Assembly (NCBI GenBank): GCA_014825775.1
Contig: MVAQ01000358.1
Location: 1-13,593 of the forward strand
Origin: Krasilnikovozyma curviuscula
Taxonomy: Eukaryota > Basidiomycota > Tremellomycetes > Cystofilobasidiales > Mrakiaceae
Direction of reading: 5' to 3'
DNA length: 13,593 bases
Shown: positions 1-8,874 of the stretch, one piece after another
Layout: each line of letters starts with the position of its first letter
How positions within the stretch are numbered: the stretch's first letter is position 1
Notes under the pieces: generated by a model
Databases searched by the model: none
Told to the model about the DNA's origin: nothing
What the model saw: only the letters and a program-made list of their open reading frames with translations
Program-made: the position numbers and the translations under genes

Positions 1-161
1 TGGTGAGTCTGTTTTTATGGCCAGGAAAAATGGTGGGAGGCTGTTACTTCCAACAGTCCATGGAAGCAGACTTCTCACCTATTTGGGCAGGTCTGATGGG
101 AAGAAAGGCACAAGTACAGGCTGCAGTGGCGTGGCCAGTTCGTCCAAAAGTAAACAAACGT
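1..161 (+). repeat. Left copy of long inverted repeat
   Basis: This segment is repeated in reverse-complement orientation at 13432-13593. Read inward from each window edge, the copies match from GAGTCTGTTTTTATGG at base 5 through GTAAACAAACGT at 150-161. Outside a flipped 20-bp hairpin (47-66) I count about seven substitutions and a one-base indel; the outermost four bases (TGGT versus GAGC) do not match. Similarity stops abruptly after 161. Long terminal repeats of this size occur in Mutator-like and some other fungal DNA transposons, but no transposase is visible here. It could equally be one of two separate copies of a short non-autonomous element inserted in opposite orientations. No target-site duplication can be judged because the outer flanks are not in the window. 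Confidence 0.93.
47..66. repeat. Hairpin inside left inverted repeat (flip orientation A)
   Basis: A perfect 6-bp stem CTTCCA/TGGAAG encloses the 8-nt loop ACAGTCCA. In the right repeat the same 20-mer occurs in the same + strand orientation (13528-13547) although all surrounding repeat sequence is reversed. Relative to the repeat, this hairpin has therefore been inverted. Confidence 0.9.
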
Positions 162-902
162 CTACTCACTCCAGAATGCACCCATTTTTGCTTGATGAGA
201 CTAGAGTCAGTTCGTATTTTTAAAAACCGAAAGATGGGATATATAGGCTTATAGGCTACGAACGATATCTCCCATTCTTCAGTAGGATTTGGAAACTGTT
301 TGAACTGCAAGGTAGCCGTTGCCAACGTCTTGTCTGTTGCACTTCATCTACGCTTTTACTTCTCAGGAGTGAGGAATTTCAAGTTGAAACAACAACTCAA
401 CGAATACTGCTTTGTCGTACGTGCCGCTGCTCATACTTGGGTCGGTCTCCCTTCGTTGACCGTCGTCCAATCTCCATCGCAACAAGGAGAACCCATTTCA
501 GGGCGTCAACTGCTTGGAAAAAGTTCTGATTATTTATCGGTACGAGATTCGTTCAGCCTACTATCTGCGCTTGGCTTTCGAGCCTGGGTTGCTTTTCACC
601 TTCCTGTGCGATCATCATTTCAAGTGCGTCATCTTTTCTAGCGGCGCCTTTGTCGAAGGAAACCTGCCCAGAACCCACATAGAGGCTGCCTGGGGGGCAG
701 TGCATCGTTCTACAGTCATAAATCCCTCTCGAACCCCATCGTCTCCATCCCTCCTTCCTCTCTATCTATTCCATTCAACCACTGAGGATCCAAACTTTGC
801 CAGTGACCGAAAGCGGACGGCCTTAACAGGGCGACGCTGACTGGGCACAAACCACCCTTGACACCAAACCCCACCTTCAAACACCGGGTGGGTTTTCAGG
901 AT
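162..902. other. Non-coding stretch: upstream region and leader of gene 1
   Basis: I see no convincing gene here. The open frames (for example 300-641) lack an ATG start and show no recognisable domain. Bases 240-258 contain a small tandem echo (TATAGGCTTATAGGCT). Bases 720-780 are pyrimidine-rich (CCCTCTC, CCATCCCTCC, TTCCTCTC), as is common in fungal promoters and 5' leaders, so this part probably holds the promoter and untranslated leader of the gene starting at 903. No tRNA or other structured RNA was recognised. Confidence 0.6.
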
Positions 903-2291
903 ATGACGGACCATCTGAAGAAGAATCGCAGGTCCAGCTCGCAGAAGCGGCCTGGTCCTGGTGGTGAGGCCCTTTTTCCATCCCTTTTGATTGCTCGTAC
1001 TGTTCCGCGTTGGCTAATGAGGCCTCCTGCGTCTTTGGTTCGACAGAAGAAACTATTCTTGTGAGTTTGCATAGCTAAATAGTACCATAGGTAGACCACG
1101 TACTGACATGTCGTCTATTTTGTGATGTAGCACTCCTCAAACCACTCAAAAATACCAGACATATCCTCAACGTACGTCGACAGCGACGGCCTGTTACACG
1201 ACGCTTCGTACAAGCCCTTTTCTGGTCTGGAAGCTCCCTCTCGAGACAGGTTCTCAGGCGCAGGAGGTCGATCTCATGGGAGGGGAGGATGGGACGTAGC
1301 AAGTTCAGTTGCTAGCGAGGACAGTGATTACGGCGGAGGGAATTTGTTGAGTTCAGGGTTGAGTAGCAGACGGCCGCAACGTGCTGGAGGGTATGGAGCT
1401 GGTCTGGGAACTGCAACGCCTAGCAGCAGATACGAAAAATCTCCAACTCTGAGGGGTACTGCCGCTGGCTTGACTCGAACATCGTCGACTTCAACGCGGC
1501 ACGTAAACGAGCCCTCGACACCGCTCTACCTCCCTTCAGCTTCCAACTACGAACGAAATCGACCAACTACAAACGGGAATACTGTCGTTGGAAACCGTCA
1601 TCGAACTTCGACGCTGGAAACAAACCGCACAGGTACTTCAATGTCGACAGGCTACCCGAACCAATCCGTCTCGACAAACCGCCATTCGTTGAACTTGTCA
1701 TCTCGAACATCACACTTAGCACCACCCTCACTCTCACCCTCATCTTCTTCAGCCTTCTCAAACAACGGAGAAGCTTCACCGCAAGAAATCTTCCTGGAAA
1801 CACCCGCTCAAGCCAAAAAACGCATGGCAGCCGCAAATCCCAATGGAATAATGTACGCTTCAAAAAACCAGGTGGTTCCTGAATTCCCTGTGTATCCATC
1901 AGGCTTGTTGACGGGTCGAGCAGAGAGTCTATTCTCGGCTGATGGTGGTGGTGGAGGGACAGGCGCTGGGAACGGTAAGGAATACGTGCCGACGAAATGG
2001 AACTATGAGAGGAACGCGTTGAAGGAAGTTGGAGATGAGTACAGACCTGGTAGAGGATTGAGGAATGCGAAAGGAGAAGAAGACGAATGGGAGTGAGTAG
2101 TGTCTTGCCCCTTCCTTGATTCCGTTTGCGTACCCCCTTTGCGACGGCGTTGACGAAACGGCGCTCCTTAATCCCTATTCTTCAGCCCGACCATTAAAGA
2201 CGATATCAAACGGAACTACCAGTCGCTGAAGATGCAGGTCAGCTTTGGCGTCTTCCGAGCCAAAAAGAAGCTCGAGAGGAAGGTCTTCTGA
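903..2291 (+). CDS. Unrecognised low-complexity protein, 380 aa, four exons
   Basis: Proposed exons are 903-963, 1047-1060, 1131-2092 and 2186-2291; introns of 83, 70 and 93 nt have GTGAG donors and CAG/TAG acceptors. The 14-nt second exon is needed to keep frame between the ATG exon and the long third exon. The product is mostly disordered: a basic N-terminus (KKNRRSSSQKR), a Gly/Arg/Ser-rich stretch, then long Ser/Thr/Asn/Arg-rich sequence including a serine run and a five-glycine run. The last ~60 residues look more structured: KWNYERNALKEVGDEYRPG, then DPTIKDDIKRNYQSLK and a basic tail ending KKLERKVF. I recognise no family. Such composition is typical of regulatory or scaffold proteins, but function is unknown. 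The third exon is strongly open and the splice model joins in frame throughout; the start exon is the least certain part. Confidence 0.68.
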
Positions 2292-2909
2292 TCAGAACCT
2301 ACTATCAACCTATTATCGTCGTCATCGTCTTCGAATTCGCATCTTCAATCTCAGCTATACCATACTGTACCCTCCACCCCCTTAGAACCTGCTCATACCC
2401 CAGCCCCACCGTTACTTAACTTCGACCTCGTCCCTCCGTTCTTCATATTCGTTTTTGTCTTCCGTCGCACTTCTTATTGATGATACCCTTCGATTCACCC
2501 GGTGTGTAGGGGCTATTTTTAAAATGTGTAAATATGGTTTTGCTCTCATTATAGCTTCCCTGTATCTGTACCTTTATTGTATCCTATTTTGCAGCATTGC
2601 GACGCACGACTGGAATGACCTCACGGCGCCTTGTATGCTGCAGATCACGTTCAAATGATACCAACTAATCATCACTCGGTCCAGTCTGTCTTCCAAACTA
2701 TCGTGGAAAGGAGTTCCAGCTATATTGGAAATGACAACAAAGAACCACATAACTTATACCCCAGATTTCTTTTGTTTCGGGTGTCGAGGCTGCAATCCAA
2801 AAGGAGTCGCCAGCACCTCGTCCGCCTCCGTTGTGTCTCTTTCGATGCTTGATTCGTGTTTGTCCATCAGTCCTCTCCTATCATTGGATTGGAAAGACTA
2901 GAATGGGAA
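2292..2909. other. Intergenic: 3' end of gene 1 and promoter of gene 2
   Basis: There are 618 bases between the stop of the upstream gene and the chosen ATG of the glycosyltransferase gene. Both genes run the same way, so this should contain a 3' UTR, a polyadenylation site and a promoter. Bases 2300-2460 are rich in C and T; 2510-2600 are AT-rich (ATTTTTAAAATG, TTTATTGTATCC). The short open frames at 2455-2658 and 2631-2852 have no recognisable content and no sign of splicing. No RNA gene or repeat was seen. Confidence 0.6.
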
Positions 2910-4817
2910 ATGGCTCTCGTATCCAGCTCTCCGACTATATTTCGTGCCAGCCTGAGCGAATCACTCACAAGGTAGCATCGTACGACCCTACAACTCTTCT
3001 CTGGTGATTATTTTACCACTGATTGGACTCTGATTCTTTCCCTTCCATTCTGATCTCCAGATCTCTTCGAACGAAGAAAAGAGAGGCTCTCGTAGGACTG
3101 GTTGTCTTTCTCTCCCTTTCCTTCTTAGTCCTGAGCAGAAGTCACTCCCACGTATCTCCCATCTCAGTAATAAACGCAGAACTTACTCATAATGATTATG
3201 AGGACGGGTATCTAAATGATACGTCTTTGAAGAAGGAAGCGGGAAATCAACTGCTTCCTCCTGGAGTTAACATTGGTAACAACAAGCTCGAAGTTCTCAC
3301 CTCGCTCGAACCACCAGAGAGGTTCGGAGGCAATATGCGATCTGAGGCACTCTTCTTCACAACTGCAGAATGGATGGGTTTCTACGCTGGTTTCTCCAAC
3401 CAGCTCGTCTCGATCATGAACCTCATTGCCATCGCAATAAAATTAGGCCGAACACCTATCATACCGCCGTTCCTTCCAACACATCTTCCAGATGGTCTTG
3501 GTGGAATGGACTTCAGTGATGTATTTGATCTGGACTATTTGGCAGAGGGAGTGGGGCTGAACGCAGTGGAGTGGAAGGATGTCGCGATGAAGCAGTCCGA
3601 TCAGAATAGAACAACACTAGAACGAGTAGATGATTGGTAAGTGCAAAACTGTTGCTTAAAAGAACTCTCCGTTCACTCGCCTGCGATTGGTTCGGTTGAC
3701 GACAACAGGGGAGACAACACAATATCTCACACCGAGAACCAGATCATGACTGAGGACAGTCACCTCACCTGCTACCAGCCATCCACAAACGAAAACTCCG
3801 TCAAATTTAGCAAAGGGCGAGAACTGTATGGATTTGGAATGAAGTATGGCTACTGGAGTATTGGTAGTGGCAGTGCGTCCAGCTGGAACAGCGCGACGGA
3901 ATATCTACTGTACGAAATACCGGCAGCTTGGAGACACTGGGTTACTAAGCACGCAGAAGAGAAGAATGTGGAGCTTCATACGCCTAATGAACAGGTGCTG
4001 TGTTTGCGCCGTTGGTTGTTCGAAACGACAGGAGATTTTGGCGGAGATAGTTGGCCTGCTTTTGGTCTCGTTGGAAAACATATGTAAGGAAGCTCCTTCT
4101 CTCTTTTCTCTTTAAACCTTTGCTAAGGGCTGATATCTTTCTCCCTCCTTCATTCGCAATAAGGCGCTGGTCTAAGCCTCTCTTGCAAACGGCTGAAGTG
4201 ATGCTAAGCGAGATCTTTGGTACTCCTATTGGCGAACAGGTAGACGTGAGTTCAAGTTTCTTGCCACAATTAACATTCAAGGCCCTTCCCTGATAACCCT
4301 CTTTCTAAACTTGAAGTACATAGGCGTTCACATCAGGTTAGGGTAAGTGTCTGCTCTATTGCAACACTGCCCTTTTGTCATTGATCCCTGATTCCACCTC
4401 GCCTGGTATAGTGACTTCGTTGAGAAGTACTGTCAAGATGAAACGCTCTCTAATGGAAGAATAGCATGCTTCCAACCTATCTCAGCCCAAGGTGAAGCAG
4501 TCGCAGAGCTGCAGCAATCTCTCAAAGCGCTCAGCGGGAAGGACGTGACTCGAGTCCTCGTTGCGACCGACTCACAGAATCCTCAAGTTCTCCTCAACAT
4601 CAAATCAATGGGTTGGACACTAGTAGATCACGTAGCACTGAAGACTGAGGAGAGGTACGGCGCTTGGTTCCCACTACTCTTAGACAGCCTGCTTCTCTCT
4701 CAAGCACAGGCGCTGGTCGGGAGTGAGCGCTCAACGTTCTCCATACTGGCTGCAAAGCGGGTCGAAGCTTGGAGCGGCGGCCCATGGAAACTCGTAGAGT
4801 CTGTTATGACAGAATAA
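2910..4817 (+). CDS. O-fucosyltransferase-like type II membrane glycosyltransferase, 508 aa
   Basis: Exons 2910-2971, 3061-3636, 3709-4083, 4164-4245, 4317-4342 (26 nt) and 4412-4817 join in frame; introns are 69-89 nt. The ATG at 2910 was chosen over 2903 because only it reads through the intron into the membrane-anchor frame. Residues 1-29 are cytosolic and basic near the end (RTKKR), and about 30-45 form a single transmembrane anchor (LVGLVVFLSLSFLVL), so the catalytic part should face the Golgi/ER lumen. Family hallmarks are GFSNQL (131-136) with the following helix and GRTPIIPPF, the GVHIRLGDF donor-binding motif at 368-376 (His370, Arg372), ATD at 425-427, and GSERSTFS near 477. These match the GDP-fucose O-fucosyltransferase superfamily as seen in fungal proteins; the actual sugar and acceptor are not known. 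It lies tail to tail with the GT90 gene. Confidence 0.82.
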
Positions 4818-4948
4818 CATTCGGTTTGCGATATTGCGATAGAACAAAAATGCCCCAATGGTGCAATACAGTGCTCTAGGTTTCAATATTTATGAATTCT
4901 ATATGAGAAAATAAAAGTGTACAACCGACTCAAGTTCCTCCCACTTCC
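4818..4948. terminator. Shared convergent 3' region with candidate poly(A) signal
   Basis: Only 131 bases separate the stop codons of the two convergent glycosyltransferase genes. The stretch is AT-rich and contains AATAAA at 4910-4915 on the + strand, about 93 bases after the + strand stop, which could serve as a polyadenylation signal. The 3' UTRs of the two genes probably overlap. Confidence 0.5.
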
Positions 4949-7856
4949 TCATGTGAATGACGCTGCTTTCCTATCATCACTCATGACCCGATTATATTCC
5001 AACAGCAACAGTACCATGTACGATTGCATGTCCCTCCAGCCCCAATGCTCTTCTACAAAGTTTCGTCCATTTTTGCCAATCTCAGCTGCGAGTTGCTGAC
5101 CGCGAGGTGTGGTGAAGAAAGCCATCACGTCGCTTTGCAGAAGAAAGAATGAGCTGCTGGGTGATTGATATGAACAACCAAAAGAGTGAACGTACAATAG
5201 ATCAGAGAAATCGTTTTGGAGGGGGACGTAGTGATAGTAAGGTATCAGCTGTGGAATGGCAAACTAATCAGTCTCATGTCGGAGAACAAAGCTTCATGAC
5301 CAAAAGAAGAGACTGACAATGCTTGAGAACCACTGCGATCGGATGCAGAGAGAATAGAAGAATACTGTCAGGTATAAACGATCGAAACCTCGCTCGGTAG
5401 GGTGGACCAACCTCTGGAAATAGAGTCGCTTTGAGAGCGACTGCACCAGTGTGCAATAAGCGCCTGAACCGACTACTCCACCCATTTCCATCCACGTCAA
5501 TCTGAGAAAATGAACTATTCTTCAGAAGCGCAGCGACAGTGAATGGACGGGATGGTAAAACGTACGTTGAACTGATACAGCAGCGAGTCCACCTCTCCAC
5601 CTTGGGCCTCAACCCTGTCGTAAAACTTCATCACCACAACAGAGCAACAATTCAGTGTTGTTTCTCTTTCCAGATGTGAGAAACTCACCTCAATCTCATT
5701 CTCAATCTCTTGACACGTCCCGTCCTCTTCGATGCACTGGAACGCACCTCCAACAAGCCCAACGTCCAACCAATCCCTCGCTGCCTTCCTCCAGTTGACC
5801 TCCTTTATCTCCCACCTCTCGTCTCCGGCTTGAACGAGCAGCGATATGGTGTCATTGACCCTCGAAGGGTTCGCAAGGTGGTGCAAACGCACCCGCTGGC
5901 CTGAGCGCCAGTCGACGTCTCGCGACGCCATCATCCCGGTTATTTTTCCCCTCCATAGTGCCTTGTGTATTGTCTTTTTATCCCATGCGTGGTAGGGAAT
6001 CTTTTGCTTGACGGCATCCAGCGGCGCGCTCTGTCGATCCATCAAAGAAGGAGTCAGTTCTCTAGTTGTGTTTTGAGTGAGGAGAGACGAACTGGTATAT
6101 CCATACTCCACTTTGTACGGCATGTGGAGAGGAGAGGGATTATCACGTCTGGTTGAGGCTTGCTATAGATGAGGAGCTGATGGGACCGCATCATCGCAGA
6201 CGACTCGCAATAGTCTATGTTTGAGAGTTGGTCATACACGAAACTGTGAGGCTGCTGGTGATGATTTCGAGCATCTTCGGACAATTTGAAGAGATTAGGT
6301 CTGTGAACTGTGGATAGCGAGAAGCGACTTTGAAAAAGGCTTCTCACGAGTAGGTGATTGGAGAACAACATCTCGCCCTTGAAAAGCACCTTCTGATCCT
6401 CTTCGGCAAGCCCTTTATGAACAAAGAAACGATATCATATTCCTTAAGTCATCTTTTTCTGTAAACGGAGCATGATGAATTTACTCACCAGTGAAATCCA
6501 AACTTGTTCTGCTGAGAGCTTTCGAAAGCTTCACGTTGAGAGTCTGGCCAGGCTGTTCATCAACAGCAACCACGATCAGTCTTCCATTGCTCTTACCTTC
6601 CACAATGGGAACAAATACTACGTACTCTCACTGCGACTTCCATGGTACCTGTATTTGAAAACAACCACCGCGTGTTCGGTCAGTTGCGCCATTCCTTTCC
6701 ACTAGAGCAGAAATATGTGGATTCTTACAGAGTGGCATTCCAGACTCGGTCATCAACGATGAACCTCGGCATGTCATCCGTGTTGAAGTATACTTTCAAG
6801 TCTGGGATCAGGAACGAGACAGGTCGAAGCAGTTCACGGATGTCACTGTTGATTCAGTTGCAAAGTTTGTTACATGGATCATTATTAGTATTTGAAAGAA
6901 CTAATAGGCTTTGTTCGTAAGGGGGGTACTTACTTTGCTCTAGCAGACTCTGCTTCGACGCCTGTTGATTCGAGTATCTTTCCGTTCCTGTCAGCCATAG
7001 CGAGGTTGCGTTCATCAGTCTCTCATCCAACTCATCTGTAAGCTGCAAATGAAACCGAAATGGCTTACTTGAACTCCAAACTGAAGGTCTGCCCCTGACC
7101 GTCCAGCAGTGAGATCCTTTCCCGTAGCACCTGAGCTGGTATAGACAGGAAAGGGATGATCGACTCGTGTGCTGCTTTGATGACATCTGGGGCGTGATGG
7201 GTGCGGAAGTAGTAATCGAACCTTAAACACCCAATTGGAAAAGAGGAAAGAGAGTTACTTTCAGTGCTGTAATAAACGGGAAAGAAGGAAGTGTAATGAT
7301 GTAGTACCATTTGTCGAACCCTGTCGGTGGTGGAGAGTGCCATTGGCTCTTGTACGCCTTGACTGCCGCTTTGACGGTCTGAGGTTTCAGTGCATCCATT
7401 TTCTGAGCTCGTACACGAGCTTCCTAGAAGCGAGATCTCCCTTCTCTTTAGTCGCATGAATTGAATAGGGATTCAAATAGAAACGAGACTGACTTGGATG
7501 AGATCCTCGATTGGATGTCTCGACAGTACAGTTTGACCATCTCCAGTAACTATGACACCTCTATGATCAATCATATCCCATCGACCTTTGAACTTCTGTC
7601 TCTTCGACGACCCAAGGACGGTGCTAATCAGCTTCGATAGTGGGTGCTGCTGGGAGGTCGCCGTGATGTGTCGTATGCTCTGGTGGTCAAACACAACCAA
7701 ATGGGAGGGTAAGGAGAGACAAGAGATCATATATATCGAGCCCATGACGATGGAGAGGCCTATCAGGAAGCAAAGCAATGTCGAGTGCCTTATCGCCCTC
7801 AGTCGGTGGGCCAAGACGGAGGGCATCCGGTCAGAGGGGATGAAGACGTCTTGCAT
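4949..7856 (-). CDS. CAP10-family (GT90) glycosyltransferase, about 500 aa, 15 exons
   Basis: Exons, 5' to 3' on the minus strand: 7494-7856, 7308-7423, 7069-7221, 6934-6987, 6729-6845, 6632-6648, 6489-6552, 6390-6412, 6093-6307, 5689-6030, 5566-5625, 5412-5501, 5318-5332, 5196-5248, 4949-5132. All junctions keep frame; introns are 62-88 nt. A type II anchor lies at about residues 25-46, so the enzyme should act in the Golgi lumen. CAP10/GT90 hallmarks are HPIEDLI (114-120), GFDKWFDYY, IPDLKVYFNTDDMPRF, LWRGKITG (278-285) followed by WRSGQRVRL, DVDGNGWSSRF (389-399), the IPYYHYVPL block, and a C-terminal DVMAFF...HWGWRDMQSYM. Characterised members include cryptococcal Cap10 and the beta-1,2-xylosyltransferase Cxt1; substrate here is not determined. 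It is shorter than those capsule enzymes. Exons of 15 and 17 nt, the GTTCGT and GTTGGT donors, and the 3' edge of the 23-nt exon (alternative donor nearer 6350) are the weaker points. Confidence 0.87.
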
Positions 7857-8187
7857 CCCTGCTACCAGAACATCATAGTCAGAGAAAAGAGTAGAAGGGA
7901 GCCGCTATTAAGAGCAAGGGAGTTTGATGGATCAGAGAAAGCCTTTTCTGTCGCACCTTGAATTTTCTCTTTGCCTGATTCCGGCGATCGCGTTACAGAT
8001 AAGATTTTGAGATCTGCTGCGAACTCAGAGATCAGTTCATCGTGGGGCACTGGAGTCACACTGTAAGTCCTAGGTGGTGGGCTGATGAGCTGAGGTGAGG
8101 AGAGAACTAGCCTGAGAAAGATAAAATGGATCCAATTCTGAGACGACGCCCCGCCGTCGCTCAATTGGATTTGGAATGTGCGAGGTC
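7857..8187. other. Upstream region of GT90 gene
   Basis: About 330 bases lie between the GT90 start and the proposed stop of the next minus-strand gene. It most likely holds the GT90 promoter and leader. It also contains an open minus-strand frame (7862-8191) that ends five bases before the GT90 ATG; parts of this, such as VTPVPHDELISEF, look protein-like, so a missed exon of the upstream gene cannot be excluded. Confidence 0.45.
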
Positions 8188-8754
8188 TCATTTTGACGCC
8201 AAGGGCTCAATACCAGCAATACAAGAGGAAACTCTGAATAGTGCACAAGATACGGAAACTCTGTTTTGCAAAGACCTACAATCAACGTCCAAGGAACAGA
8301 ATCGACATAATGGTGTGGTGGTGACGAGCAAGGCGATGCTAGGTGGTGAATGATGTTGCTCACAGAAGCTGATGGCATTGGCGAATGCTTCTCTCGAACA
8401 CGATACTCCTGTAGTTGCCAGTGCACCCCAACATCACTTCACGCGTTCCTTCGTCAGATTCCAGCCTGACATCTGACAGTCAAGAGCATCGAGGGGGAAG
8501 AAGATGGATACCCTCCGATGTTGTTATCTACCGCGTGAGCATTAATCAGCAGCGCAACTCTCTACCATCACCCGGTAGGCCGACGATCACATATACTGCT
8601 TCTGAGGTCCTTCTTTTGCTAGGCTGCTTGGGAGGAACTGGAGGGATCTGTCGCGGTTTGAGATCGGGGTTGAGATGGACTGACGAGCGTAGCTTATATG
8701 ATCTATCCGATGGAACTTCCTTTTTGCAGCCTTTCTCTCCCCTTTAGTTGACAT
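8188..8754 (-). CDS. Probable small spliced gene, product unrecognised, 5' end unresolved
   Basis: Three minus-strand blocks join in one frame. Block A is open from 8743 to 8572 and contains SSVHLNPDLKPRQIPPVPP and TSEAVYVIVGLP. Block B is 8364-8472 (RLESDEGTREVMLGCTGNY, then SIVFERSIRQCHQLL). Block C is 8188-8275 and ends with a TGA after GIEPLASK. The introns of 99 nt (8473-8571) and 88 nt (8276-8363) have GTGATG and GTGAGC donors, pyrimidine-rich 3' ends and CAG/TAG acceptors. No ATG is in frame at the start of block A: the ATG at 8754 is in another frame and the ATG at 8796 would need a very short 41-nt purine-rich intron. I recognise no family. It would be divergent from the eIF3L gene, with little space between their starts. 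Alternatively the gene continues into 7862-8150. Confidence 0.45.
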
Positions 8755-8874
8755 ACACCAGAGTGGACTAAAGCAGCAGTCACTCAGTGTGTGCATCGTG
8801 CGCCACGACTCGTCTCAAGCGCAAAAAGTCGAAAAGTACCTGTGCGAGTGGAATTGGACCTTCACTTCGAAAAC

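Noticed and set aside
300..641. 113-codon + strand frame in the left upstream region
   Set aside because: No ATG start, no recognisable motif, no splice partner; likely chance.
1567..1899. 110-codon open frame antisense to gene 1
   Set aside because: It mirrors the low-complexity third exon of gene 1, starts at a biased position and shows no domain; it is best explained as a compositional shadow.
6553..6631. Minus-strand reading with FVPIVEGKSNGRLIVVAVDE as an extra GT90 exon
   Set aside because: No acceptor gives the needed phase; splicing 6553-6631 out as a 79-nt intron restores the frame and gives the family's conserved order of motifs.
6472..6705. 77-codon + strand frame
   Set aside because: It lies opposite exons and introns of the GT90 gene.
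7037..7068. Very short GT90 intron of about 26-33 nt after LEFK
   Set aside because: An 81-nt intron ending at 6988 is normal in size and yields the family-like NGKILESTGVEAESARA segment.
7862..8191. 110-codon minus-strand frame starting MRPRTFQIQLSDGG, which briefly recalls mitochondrial bL31 proteins
   Set aside because: The similarity is a few residues only and fades after the start; the frame ends five bases before the GT90 ATG. I could not connect it in frame to the upstream blocks, so it is mentioned only as a possible missed exon.
8415..8747. 110-codon + strand frame
   Set aside because: It is antisense to the better supported spliced minus-strand blocks and has no recognisable content.
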